DNA of 64,000 nt, taken from Verrucomicrobiia bacterium (GTDB taxonomy: Bacteria > Verrucomicrobiota > Verrucomicrobiia > Opitutales > Opitutaceae). Of the stretch, positions 1 to 7,776 are shown in pieces. The notes beneath the pieces are model-generated. The model was not told where the DNA came from and searched no databases. It saw only the letters and a list, made by a program, of their open reading frames with translations. The position numbers were made by a program, and so were the translations under genes. The stretch spans positions 28,483-92,482 of the forward strand of contig WYBX01000065.1 of NCBI GenBank assembly GCA_011525695.1. The letters run 5' to 3'. How positions within the stretch are numbered: the first letter of the stretch is position 1; every line of letters begins with the position of its first letter.

Positions 1-18
1 CCAGCGAGGATCGCGTAC

Positions 19-1422
19 CTAAGGTATGTACACATGGATGTAACGAAGCGCGATCGCATCACCGTGCGGTTCGGCGGCGAGAAGATCGAGGTCTTGCGAC
101 GGGGCCGACCCGCCCCGGGACGCGTTGGTGAAGAAGAAGCCATGAGGCGGCGGGCGAACCAATGGCAGGTGGACGGGCAAAGCCGAAGCCTTCGCGCTGA
201 GATCCAGTTCTTGGAGAAACAATCCAAACTCATCTCCCGGCGTCGGCGAGATGAGAACCGCGACCAGTCGTCCATCCGGCAATTCATGGAGGCGGCCGCT
301 GGTGAAATGCCGGTCGCCGGGTGGCTGGAGGGGAACTTCGCGGCGGGCGATTTGCTCCTGGGCAATGACGCGGCCGCGATCGACGACCGCATGCATCACG
401 GACTCCACGTTGGACCGTCCCGGGAAGAACCGTTCGCCCAGAAATCCATGGTCGAAGGTGCGCCGCACCCATAGCAGGTGCACGCGGCCCTGAGCATCGA
501 TTGCCAGGTCGAGATTGAACATCCAGCCGGCGGTGCCCTCCACCGTGTCGATCTCCAGCGGTCCACCGAACCTGCCGGAGGCAACGTCCGGCATCCACGT
601 GTAGAACAACCGGCGGAACACGTAATCCCAGTCCTGGCCCAGGACCGAATGCTTCGCGGCGCGCCAGACTTCGTTGGGTTCCTTGATGTCGCCAATCGCC
701 AGGATGTGTCCGGCTCCATTCCGAAACCCGACGTTGGGATAACAGGCGCGGATTGGAAACACCGGTGGGTAGACCGTGTGCCAGCCTCCGGCAGAGTCCC
801 GCCAGGCGGTGTGGAACGTGTCCTCGTGATCGATTACCATCATCAGGAGGGATCCGATTGAGGAATCGACGCCGACACTCCGATAGGAATGCTGCGTGAA
901 TCGTGCGGGTGGATCCATCGCCGGGCGCCAAAGTCGTGCGGCACTGTCGGGTCGCTTCAGATCAAATGCCGCGAGAGCCGGCTGGCAGTGCCATCGGGTC
1001 TCACCACTGGCCTCGCGCCCGCGATCGAGGATTTTCGGATGAATGGAAAGGACCAGCGTTTCGGGATCGAGCAGGACCAGCGGACACGGCTCGCGCTCCG
1101 ATGCTGCGTGCCCCGCTCGAACCCTCGACCACCGTCCTTCGGATGGGCGCCGCCACAACTCCCAATGGGTATTGCAGTACGGAACGGCCTCCGGATCGTG
1201 CACTGAAATCGAGGCCCAGACATTGCCGTTCTCCCGAACCAGCATCGGTGCGCCGACGCTCCACATCGGGCTGGAACCGTTGTGAGCCGGCGTGGTTGTC
1301 GTCACAATTTCGTCCGAAATTACCCGGGCCTCGCGCGTTGCCGCAGCACCCTTCGTTGTGAAGAGGGCGAGCAGCGTGCAGGAGAGGCAAAGCGAGGAGA
1401 ATCGGCTCGGCGGTGGGGGCAT
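19..1422 (-). CDS. secreted protein of unknown function, possibly beta-propeller
   Basis: The 467-residue product begins with a signal peptide (residues 1-27, ending GAAA). The mature part is rich in aromatic residues and beta-strand-like stretches, with short motifs such as DGRLVAV and GHILAIGD of the kind seen in propeller blades of glycan-active proteins, but I see no classical Asp boxes and no catalytic signature. The ATG at 1422 gives a complete reading frame ending with TAG at the window's left edge. Its location, before a large glycan-degradation region, suggests an extracytoplasmic carbohydrate-related role, but that is inference. It is transcribed away from the neighbouring regulator gene, so the two diverge across about 210 bp. 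Confidence 0.6.
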   Translation of the reverse strand: MPPPPSRFSSLCLSCTLLALFTTKGAAATREARVISDEIVTTTTPAHNGSSPMWSVGAPMLVRENGNVWASISVHDPEAVPYCNTHWELWRRPSEGRWSRVRAGHAASEREPCPLVLLDPETLVLSIHPKILDRGREASGETRWHCQPALAAFDLKRPDSAARLWRPAMDPPARFTQHSYRSVGVDSSIGSLLMMVIDHEDTFHTAWRDSAGGWHTVYPPVFPIRACYPNVGFRNGAGHILAIGDIKEPNEVWRAAKHSVLGQDWDYVFRRLFYTWMPDVASGRFGGPLEIDTVEGTAGWMFNLDLAIDAQGRVHLLWVRRTFDHGFLGERFFPGRSNVESVMHAVVDRGRVIAQEQIARREVPLQPPGDRHFTSGRLHELPDGRLVAVLISPTPGDEFGLFLQELDLSAKASALPVHLPLVRPPPHGFFFTNASRGGSAPSQDLDLLAAEPHGDAIALRYIHVYIP

Positions 1423-1560
1423 GGGTCGGGAGAGAGCTTGGATGCCGATGGCCGAGACAGCTCCCGAAACGCGATCACGGAAAGTGTGAAATAGCTGAAA
1501 ATCGCCAATCCGAAAACGACTGTGTTCTTATTCATGTACCTGCGCGGCAGTCGGTCGCGA

Positions 1561-1598
1561 AGCCAGCGTTGTGTGTCGATCGACACACAACGCTGGCT
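1561..1598. repeat. 38-bp perfect palindrome, copy 1 (upstream of PaaX-like gene)
   Basis: The left arm reads AGCCAGCGTTGTGTGTCGA and its exact reverse complement follows with no spacer. It lies 34 bp before the preferred start of the regulator gene. It could form a cruciform or RNA hairpin, act as a dimer operator, or be a REP-like element. A near-identical copy lies just after the gene. Confidence 0.97.
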
Positions 1599-1632
1599 TG
1601 CAGGTCCCGGACGAAACGATTGTATCTCAGTG

Positions 1633-2403
1633 ATGGCAACCCCGGTCGGGCCGTCGCTACAGCTCCTTTTCATCATGGCTGACGCGCTTGCGGAGGTCTC
1701 CATCCTGACGGCCGAAGCGGTTTGGAACCGGTGGTTCAGTTCGCAACGTTTCCACCGGAAACTCGCGCAGTTCGAGTCCAATGGCTGGATCGAACGCAGG
1801 CCTGTTGAAGGCAGCCTGGAAAGAGCCTTGCGACTTACAGCGGCAGGTCGGGAAATCGCGCTCGGGGGCCGCGATCCCGAGGCGAATTGGACGCGGAAGT
1901 GGGATGGCCGCTGGCGGCTGGTGCTTTTTGACATTCCTGAGAGCCAACGCAAAGTCCGCGCCCGGTTGTGTCGCGGTTTGCATCAGTTGGGATTCGGGTA
2001 TCTCCAGAACAGTGTCTGGATAAGCCCAGATCCGCCCGTGAGAATCAGCGAGATGCTGCGTGGTCTGAAGTTGAATGTGGAGCAGTTGACGTTGATGGAG
2101 GCACGTCCCTGTGGAGGAGAATCGAATGTGGATTTGGTGAAGGGCGCCTGGGATTTCCCACGGATCAACCGCAATTACGATGTGTACCTGGAGGTGCTTG
2201 ACGGCCAGCCGCGCCGCACGAGAGGGATCTCGTGGAACAGATGGATCGAAGTGGAATGGAAGGCTTGGAATCGGGCGCTCGGAGGTGACCCGCTGTTGCC
2301 GGCGGCGCTGTTGCCGGAGGATTATCGCGGGTGCGAGGCTTGGAAGCGGCGAACGGGAATCCTGCGGAAGGTTTTCGCGGCGCCCACTGGCGGAGATGTG
2401 TGA
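1633..2403 (+). CDS. PaaX-family / Cas2-fold transcriptional regulator
   Basis: The 256-residue product from ATG 1633 has an N-terminal winged-helix-like segment (about residues 8-75), then a segment starting at WRLVLFDIPE (residues 94-103) and continuing through LGFGYLQNSVWISPDP (119-134). This is the signature of the PaaX middle domain, which has the ferredoxin-like Cas2 fold. PaaX-type proteins are repressors of catabolic operons that bind inverted repeats. The reading frame stays open upstream to 1522, through the palindrome, but the family match begins only after 1633, so I place the start there (a GTG at 1630 is the alternative). No Cas1 or CRISPR array is present, so a CRISPR role is unlikely. 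Perfect 38-bp palindromes flank the gene. The target operon is unknown. Confidence 0.8.
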   Translation: MATPVGPSLQLLFIMADALAEVSILTAEAVWNRWFSSQRFHRKLAQFESNGWIERRPVEGSLERALRLTAAGREIALGGRDPEANWTRKWDGRWRLVLFDIPESQRKVRARLCRGLHQLGFGYLQNSVWISPDPPVRISEMLRGLKLNVEQLTLMEARPCGGESNVDLVKGAWDFPRINRNYDVYLEVLDGQPRRTRGISWNRWIEVEWKAWNRALGGDPLLPAALLPEDYRGCEAWKRRTGILRKVFAAPTGGDV

Positions 2404-2418
2404 GGCGCGGCACGGCAA

Positions 2419-2456
2419 AGCCAGCGTTTTGTGTCGATCGACACAAAACGCTGGCT
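2419..2456. repeat. 38-bp perfect palindrome, copy 2 (downstream of PaaX-like gene)
   Basis: It starts 16 bp after the regulator stop codon. The left arm is AGCCAGCGTTTTGTGTCGA, followed by its exact reverse complement. It differs from copy 1 only at position 11 (T for G) and the paired position 28 (A for C), a compensatory change that keeps the palindrome perfect. There is no T-tract, so it is not a canonical terminator. Confidence 0.97.
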
Positions 2457-2580
2457 CGGAAAATACGTCGAGGCCGGGCCGATACAGGAGGGCGGATGGG
2501 AGATATGGCAGATCCCTTGAACGCCGTTGAAGCCGATGGACGCTGAGGAGCCATTCAGGGCTGCCAACGCCTCGATCCGG

Positions 2581-3516
2581 CTATTTCCGCAGGAACTCCA
2601 GCACCTGAGCTGCGATATCCTCGGTGCGGAGGCCAAACCATTTCAGCATTTCCTCATTGGTGCCGGACCGACCGAAGGTGTCGCGCACGCCAATTCGCTT
2701 CAGCTTCACGGGGCATTCCTCGGAGAGCACCTCGGCCACGGCGGAACCGAGTCCGCCAATGATGTTGTGGTTGTCCACCGTGACGATCCGTCCGGTCTCC
2801 TGAGCGGCCTGCACGATCGCCTCACGGTCGATCGGCTTGAGCGAACTCATGTTGATGACCCGCGCCTGGACGCCCTGCTTCGCGAGGGCCTCGGCGGCCT
2901 CGAGGGTGTTGCCCATGAGGTCGCCATAACCGATCAGGGTGACGTCCGTGCCCTGGCGCAGCGTGATGCTGCGGCCCAGTTCGAACTTGTAGCCTTCGGG
3001 CACCAGCTGCGGCGTGGGATCGCGGCCGACCCGGACATACATCGGGCCTTTATGGGCGGCGGCGTAACGAAGGATGCTGGCTGTCTCCGCGGCGTCGGCG
3101 CCCTGCACGACCGTCATGTGCGCCATGGACCGCATGATGCCGATGTCCTCGAGCGACTGATGGGTTGCGCCGTTCTTGCCCACGAAGAGTCCCGCGTACA
3201 GGCCGAGAATCTTGACGTTGAGGTTCGGCAGAGCGATGGAGGCCATCACCTGATCGCAGGCGCGACGGCTGCAGAAGACGCAGATGGTCGAGGCGAAACA
3301 GGTGAAACCGACCGTGCTCAGGCCGCCGGCTATGCTCATCAGGTTCTGCTCGGCGATGCCGACCTGCACGAAACGCTCGGGGAAGCGGTTCTTGAAAGCG
3401 ACGGTCTTGCCCGGCGTGCAGAAATCCGCATCGAGGAGGACGATGTTGGGATCGGATTCACCCAGCTCGGCCAGGGTGGAACCAAGGATATCCCGGGGTG
3501 CAAGTTGGGAGGCCAT
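2581..3516 (-). CDS. transketolase, C-terminal subunit
   Basis: The 311-residue product matches the pyrimidine-binding and C-terminal domains of transketolase when these are encoded separately. Visible landmarks are the VGIAEQNLMSIAGGLS segment (residues about 52-67, containing the family's catalytic Glu that contacts the thiamine ring), the conserved GATHQSLEDI stretch, and the C-terminal domain from about residue 190 with VTVDNHNIIGGLGSA. It should pair with the N-terminal subunit encoded immediately upstream to transfer two-carbon ketol units between sugar phosphates in the cytoplasm. Start ATG 3516 overlaps the upstream stop codon as TGATG, which implies translational coupling and equimolar subunits. 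Confidence 0.92.
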   Translation of the reverse strand: MASQLAPRDILGSTLAELGESDPNIVLLDADFCTPGKTVAFKNRFPERFVQVGIAEQNLMSIAGGLSTVGFTCFASTICVFCSRRACDQVMASIALPNLNVKILGLYAGLFVGKNGATHQSLEDIGIMRSMAHMTVVQGADAAETASILRYAAAHKGPMYVRVGRDPTPQLVPEGYKFELGRSITLRQGTDVTLIGYGDLMGNTLEAAEALAKQGVQARVINMSSLKPIDREAIVQAAQETGRIVTVDNHNIIGGLGSAVAEVLSEECPVKLKRIGVRDTFGRSGTNEEMLKWFGLRTEDIAAQVLEFLRK

Positions 3517-4391
3517 CAGTGTAGCTCCTTGGTTTGTGCCACGGCCTGCTCGATCTCGTTCGGCTGGCAGCCCAGTTCCTTGAGGGTGGCGGCGACCTGG
3601 GCCTTGGTCATGGAAACGGAGTGGGCATTGACGGTGTCCTCCACGAAGGACATGCCCCGCCCCTTGACGGTGTGGGCGATGATGATGGTGGGCTTGCCCT
3701 TCACGCTGCGGGCCTCATCGAGCGCGTGCGCCACCTGGACGACGGAATGGCCATTCACCTCGATGACATGCCAGCCGAAGCTGACCCACTTGTCGTAAAC
3801 CGGTTCGAGCGGCATGATCGACTGCACCCGATCGGTCAGCGCAAACTTGTTGTAGTCGAGAATGGCGACGAGGTTGTCGAGTTTGTGGTTGGGGGCGAAC
3901 ATGGCAGCCTCCCAGATCTGGCCCTCAGCGGACTCGCCATCGCCAATCATGACATAAACCCGGAATTCCTTGCCTCGCATCCGGGCGCCGATGGCCATTC
4001 CGATGCCGGCGGAAAGCCCCTGACCCAATGGTCCCGAGCTCATCTCGATCCCGGGGCAGAGTCCCAACTCGGGGTGCATCTGCAGCGGGCTGTCAATCTG
4101 GTGGAGCGTCGGCAGCAGGCTGTCCGGAATCCATCCCACCTCGGAAAACGTCGCATACAGGGCAGGGCAGCCGTGGCCCTTGGAAAGGACAAACCGGTCG
4201 CGATCCGGCCAGGTGGGATCCTTCCGGTCCAAGCGCATTTCGTGGAAGTAGAGAACGGCCAGGATTTCGGCCATCGAGACTGCGCCGCCGGCATGGCCGA
4301 CGCCCGAACAGGCGATCATCTTGACCACGTTGATCCGAACCCGCCGGGCAATGTCTTCCAGCCGAGCAACGTCAATCGCTTTGGAACTCAT
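3516..4391 (-). CDS. transketolase, N-terminal subunit
   Basis: This 291-residue protein is the thiamine-diphosphate-binding half of a split transketolase. It shows the metal- and cofactor-binding stretch IGDGESAEGQIWEAAMFA with the downstream Asn of LDYNKF, plus the SGVGHAGGAVSMAEILA and LSKGHGCPALYA signatures. The frame is open to 4481, but the extra 30 residues are low-complexity and unlike the family, so ATG 4391 is preferred. It forms a two-gene unit with the C-terminal subunit. Split transketolases are common outside the classical pentose phosphate form and are often linked to specialised sugar or sugar-acid catabolism, but nothing here fixes the substrate. Confidence 0.92.
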   Translation of the reverse strand: MSSKAIDVARLEDIARRVRINVVKMIACSGVGHAGGAVSMAEILAVLYFHEMRLDRKDPTWPDRDRFVLSKGHGCPALYATFSEVGWIPDSLLPTLHQIDSPLQMHPELGLCPGIEMSSGPLGQGLSAGIGMAIGARMRGKEFRVYVMIGDGESAEGQIWEAAMFAPNHKLDNLVAILDYNKFALTDRVQSIMPLEPVYDKWVSFGWHVIEVNGHSVVQVAHALDEARSVKGKPTIIIAHTVKGRGMSFVEDTVNAHSVSMTKAQVAATLKELGCQPNEIEQAVAQTKELH

Positions 4392-4872
4392 TGTCTTGGT
4401 GTCGAATGACCGACGTTCTCGTTTCGGTTGTGCAAAGTGCCTTTGGTCGAAGAAGCGTGAATGGATGCGTCTGCCCGGCAACCATCTCGTGAGGTGCAGC
4501 GGGCAAAGGCGCTGTGAAATGCAAGGGCCAGGTGAACAAAGAAAGTTTAAAATAAGCTAAAATAGGCCTGCCGTCCCTTTCGGAGCCACAGGAGGAAACC
4601 AGCTGAATGAAATAAACCCATATCCCTGGTTTTCCAGCATTTTTCATCGCCGGTGCTGTCTGCATCGCCGGTTTGTCGCAACGCGGGAGCCCAACTGACC
4701 CGGCTGCCGAACTTCCCGTTCGGCGCTCCCAAAACGGACCGCATAAGTACACGCAGCGAACGTGAGGGCGAATCATCCGACATGTGGCTAAATGAAAATG
4801 CCCAGGGCATTTTCGCTCAAGAGGCTGTCGCCAGTCCAATTCTCGGTACGCCCCTTTTCAGAACGCTCCGCC
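4392..4872. other. intergenic region with AT-rich stretch
   Basis: No convincing gene is seen. A local AT-rich patch around 4540-4565 stands out in this GC-rich DNA and may hold the promoter of the minus-strand transketolase pair. Short open frames on either strand here lack any recognisable domain and have atypical composition. Confidence 0.4.
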
Positions 4873-4892
4873 TAAGTCCGACAGACTCCTAG
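4873..4892. repeat. half-copy of a dispersed stem-loop repeat
   Basis: The sequence TAAGTCCGACAGACTCCTAG closely resembles TAAGTCCGACACGCTGCTAG at 63551-63570, the right arm of a stem-loop after acs. It overlaps the stop codon (4889-4891) of the following minus-strand amidase gene. Confidence 0.6.
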
Positions 4893-5770
4893 CGCGTGGA
4901 TGCCGCAGGCGCGACTAGGGGGCCGTAAAGCTCGGGATGTCGCACCCGGTATGAGCCGCGGTCATGGATCCGCTCATCCAGAACGACGCGACCAAACATG
5001 AGCATGTCGCAGTCGTCGCTTCGCGCTTGGGAGGAAATCACGCCATCGGGACCGGCCACGAACGCGTTATGCTGGCTGGTGTAGATGATGTAGATGCCAT
5101 TCTCGTGGGCGCGGGATTGCATCATGACATCCTCGTCCATCGGCTCGCGCTTCTTGCCGAAGGCGGGTACGACGATGAACTGGGCGCCCTTGAGTGCGAG
5201 GATGCGGGCGTTTTCGGGGGGCTGGCGATCGAAGCAGATGAGGACGCCCATCCGGCCAAGGGCCGTGTCGAAGACCGGCAGTTCGCCGCCGACGTCGTAA
5301 AGCTCACCGGGCAGGGGGTGGGATTTGGAGTACCGGCCGCCGAGCGTGCCGTCCGACAGGAAGAGGGCGATCGTATTGAACAATCCATCACCGCGACGCT
5401 CGGAAAAACCGAAGAGGATGTGCACCTTCAGTTCGCGGGCGAGCGCGGCAACTTTTTTCAACGCGGGTCCATCGATGGACTCGGTGTGCTCCTGCATCAC
5501 CTTGGCGCGGGTCATGCCGGGACGAAACGTCGGGCTCCCCATGTAGCCATCGAGATAACATTCCGGGGTGACGATGAGTTCGGCCCCGGCCGCGGCAGCC
5601 TGGCGGGCGTATTGTTCGAACCGCGCGAGATTGGTGGCCTTGTCGCCAGTGGCGGGCATGACCTTGAGTGCGGCCACCACGAAGGTGCGATCCGCCGCGC
5701 GGACGGTGAGGGACAGTGCCGCGAGGGCTGCGATCGCGGGTGCAATCATTCGGATGAGTCGGCGAGTCAT
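4889..5770 (-). CDS. secreted carbon-nitrogen hydrolase (nitrilase superfamily)
   Basis: The 293-residue product has a signal peptide (residues 1-25) followed by a complete nitrilase-superfamily domain. The catalytic Glu-Lys-Cys triad is visible: E70 in VTPECYLDGY, K149 in RYSKSHPLPGE and C179 in VLICFDRQPPE. Members hydrolyse non-peptide C-N bonds in amides, carbamoyl groups or nitriles. Export is unusual, since most relatives are cytoplasmic, and suggests it acts on extracellular glycan or an amide substituent. It is the last gene of a long minus-strand cluster that contains a second secreted member and the remnant of a third. Its TAG stop falls inside a dispersed repeat. Confidence 0.88.
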   Translation of the reverse strand: MTRRLIRMIAPAIAALAALSLTVRAADRTFVVAALKVMPATGDKATNLARFEQYARQAAAAGAELIVTPECYLDGYMGSPTFRPGMTRAKVMQEHTESIDGPALKKVAALARELKVHILFGFSERRGDGLFNTIALFLSDGTLGGRYSKSHPLPGELYDVGGELPVFDTALGRMGVLICFDRQPPENARILALKGAQFIVVPAFGKKREPMDEDVMMQSRAHENGIYIIYTSQHNAFVAGPDGVISSQARSDDCDMLMFGRVVLDERIHDRGSYRVRHPELYGPLVAPAASTR

Positions 5771-5824
5771 GGGAGGCTTTGGGTTGGGGATTGGCGGGGG
5801 ACGATAGGATCCAGCTGCGCTGGC

Positions 5825-7756
5825 TCACCGAGCCGGAGCGGTGTTGATCGATCCGTCCGACTTGCGTTTTTCGACAAAGTCGACGGGGCCGGCGGAGACA
5901 CGGAGGTCGTCGATGTAGAACACGGCCTCCGGCTCGGGTTCGTCCGCGCCGGGGAAATCCTCTCCTGGTGTCTTCGGATCACGGAGCGTTGGACTGGTGC
6001 GGAAGGGGCCCGTGCGGAAGGAGATTCGCTCCAGCGAATCCACCGGATCCAGGATTTCCGCATCCACGAGCACCGGCATGTGGTCGATGGTCACGGCGAA
6101 CAATTCCTTTTCAATGTCGAAGCGAATGACGACGTCATACCAGACGTTGGCGACGTAACGGGTGAGTGTCTGCAGGCCGGTGCGGTTTCCGTCCATGGCC
6201 AGGATGCGGCGCTGGTCGTCGAGGAAAAGGCGGATGGGCGGCCGGTAACCATGGCGATCATGGAGTTCGATTTCGAGCCGTCCATGCCGGGCTTGGGACG
6301 CCAGCAGTTTGAATCGGACCGTGCCCTGTTTCATTTCGGGAAAGACCCGGACCGCGCGAGCGTAGTCAGCAGGGTCGCTGTCGTGCAGTGCCAGGCTGCG
6401 GTTGGTCCTGGAGGGAAAATCGGCGAGGTGGACGGCAGCCATCCTCGGGCTGTAGGTATTCCATGGCAGGTCGGCAAAGGCGCCGTGGTCGAAGTTGTCA
6501 TCGACGGGTCCTTCCACCGTGCCGCGGACGGGCGTGGGAATCCGGCTGACCCACAAATCCTCCTTGTTCATGCTGTACGTGACCCAGAAGGCCGGGCCGG
6601 GCGGGTTGCCATTGCCCTCGACGATCCCTCGCACGTACTGCGGACCGAAGGCCTTGTCGAGTCCGTCATAGCGGCGGGGTGGCACCTCGCCCTGCACCGT
6701 GAGCAGCGAATCGAAATGGGTGCCGTCATCTCCGGTCACGATGGCGAGCGGCCAGCGATGCCGGTTGTCACGGCGCGGATTGTAGAGAATGGCGTAGCGT
6801 CCGTCGGGGGTGCGCTGGCCCCATGACTTTGCCTCCGCCACGGCGAAGGTGCGCGCCTGCATCGGGGCGCTCCAGGTCCGGCCCTCGTCGCGGGAGAGCG
6901 CGGTCCACGCGCTCTTCCAGAGTCCCACGATCGCGCCGTCGGGACGGTGGTAATAGGAGAACGCCTTGAGCAGCGGCGCGCCCAGGTCGGGATAGAAACC
7001 ATCCTTTGCGCGATCCTCCTCCCACCATTGCAGCGTCACGAGTTTGTTGGCGAGGAGTGCATCACAGGCCTCCCTGAACCCCGGGTCGGCGGAGGCGGTG
7101 TAATAGGGGTAGGCGGTGTTGGTCTCGTTCCAGCCGTTGTGCCGGTTGAAGCGGATGAAATGGATTGGGCCGAGCGTCCCATCCCGGTGAACCTCACGAA
7201 CCAGCCGGCCAATGCCAGTGCCATCATTGGGATGGTTGGGGATGCCATAGAAGCCGATCGTGAGCAGCCGGCCATTCGGTGCCACATACCAGCCCATCCG
7301 CTGATGGGGCATCCCCAGCGTGCCATCGGGCATCCGGTAGGTTGGGAAGGCGACCCGGGGCTTGTCCCAACTGATACCGTCCGCAGAGGAGAGGATCAGC
7401 GTATGCCCGTGGCCCTTGTTTTCATGCACCGGCCCGCTCAGATACTGCAGCCAGAGGCGGTCATTCCACCACGCGAGCATTGGCGCATGGTTGTAGGTCC
7501 AGCCGAAATCCTCGGCCTGTTCAGGATGGGCGCGGTTGCCGCGGAACGCCTGCCAATGCTTGACGCCGACCGCCAGACGCAGTCCGCCCTCGTGATTGGG
7601 ATCGGCGCTCTCGCCGCCGACATAGCGTACGGGTTCGTCCGGGCCGCCGGCGGGCTCTGGCTGGGGCGTGGCCGCCGGCAGGCAGAGCAGCGTGGCTGGC
7701 ATGATCAGCAGAGTCTTGAGAATTCGGGCTGGGCCAAGAAGGAACGGGGATTTCAT
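5825..7756 (-). CDS. secreted Asp-box propeller protein with C-terminal jelly-roll domain
   Basis: The 643-residue product starts with a signal peptide (about residues 1-29). Residues about 45-440 look like a sialidase-type beta-propeller, with Asp-box-like motifs SSADGISWDKP and SRDEGRTWSAP and the block SMNKEDLWVSRIP. Residues about 455-635 resemble a concanavalin A/LamG-type beta sandwich ending in FYIDDLRVS. It is a clear paralogue of the next gene upstream, sharing blocks such as LVTLQWWEEDRAKDGFY and GNGNPPGP. The fold could belong to a polysaccharide lyase or an exo-glycosidase. No proven catalytic residues can be assigned. A 54-bp gap separates it from the amidase gene. Confidence 0.85.
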   Translation of the reverse strand: MKSPFLLGPARILKTLLIMPATLLCLPAATPQPEPAGGPDEPVRYVGGESADPNHEGGLRLAVGVKHWQAFRGNRAHPEQAEDFGWTYNHAPMLAWWNDRLWLQYLSGPVHENKGHGHTLILSSADGISWDKPRVAFPTYRMPDGTLGMPHQRMGWYVAPNGRLLTIGFYGIPNHPNDGTGIGRLVREVHRDGTLGPIHFIRFNRHNGWNETNTAYPYYTASADPGFREACDALLANKLVTLQWWEEDRAKDGFYPDLGAPLLKAFSYYHRPDGAIVGLWKSAWTALSRDEGRTWSAPMQARTFAVAEAKSWGQRTPDGRYAILYNPRRDNRHRWPLAIVTGDDGTHFDSLLTVQGEVPPRRYDGLDKAFGPQYVRGIVEGNGNPPGPAFWVTYSMNKEDLWVSRIPTPVRGTVEGPVDDNFDHGAFADLPWNTYSPRMAAVHLADFPSRTNRSLALHDSDPADYARAVRVFPEMKQGTVRFKLLASQARHGRLEIELHDRHGYRPPIRLFLDDQRRILAMDGNRTGLQTLTRYVANVWYDVVIRFDIEKELFAVTIDHMPVLVDAEILDPVDSLERISFRTGPFRTSPTLRDPKTPGEDFPGADEPEPEAVFYIDDLRVSAGPVDFVEKRKSDGSINTAPAR

Positions 7757-7776
7757 TGGGAAGACGGGGTGGAGGT

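Noticed and set aside
1561..2456. Palindromes plus Cas2-like protein as a CRISPR-Cas system
   Set aside because: Only two palindrome copies about 860 bp apart, no spacers, no Cas1 or effector. The protein carries an N-terminal winged helix, as PaaX regulators do.
4653..4892. Small plus-strand frame before the amidase gene
   Set aside because: No recognisable motif, poor codon pattern, and its end overlaps a dispersed repeat and the amidase stop on the other strand.
4964..6826. Long plus-strand open frame opposite the amidase and propeller genes
   Set aside because: It reads antisense through two genes that have signal peptides and intact family motifs. Long antisense frames are expected at this GC content.
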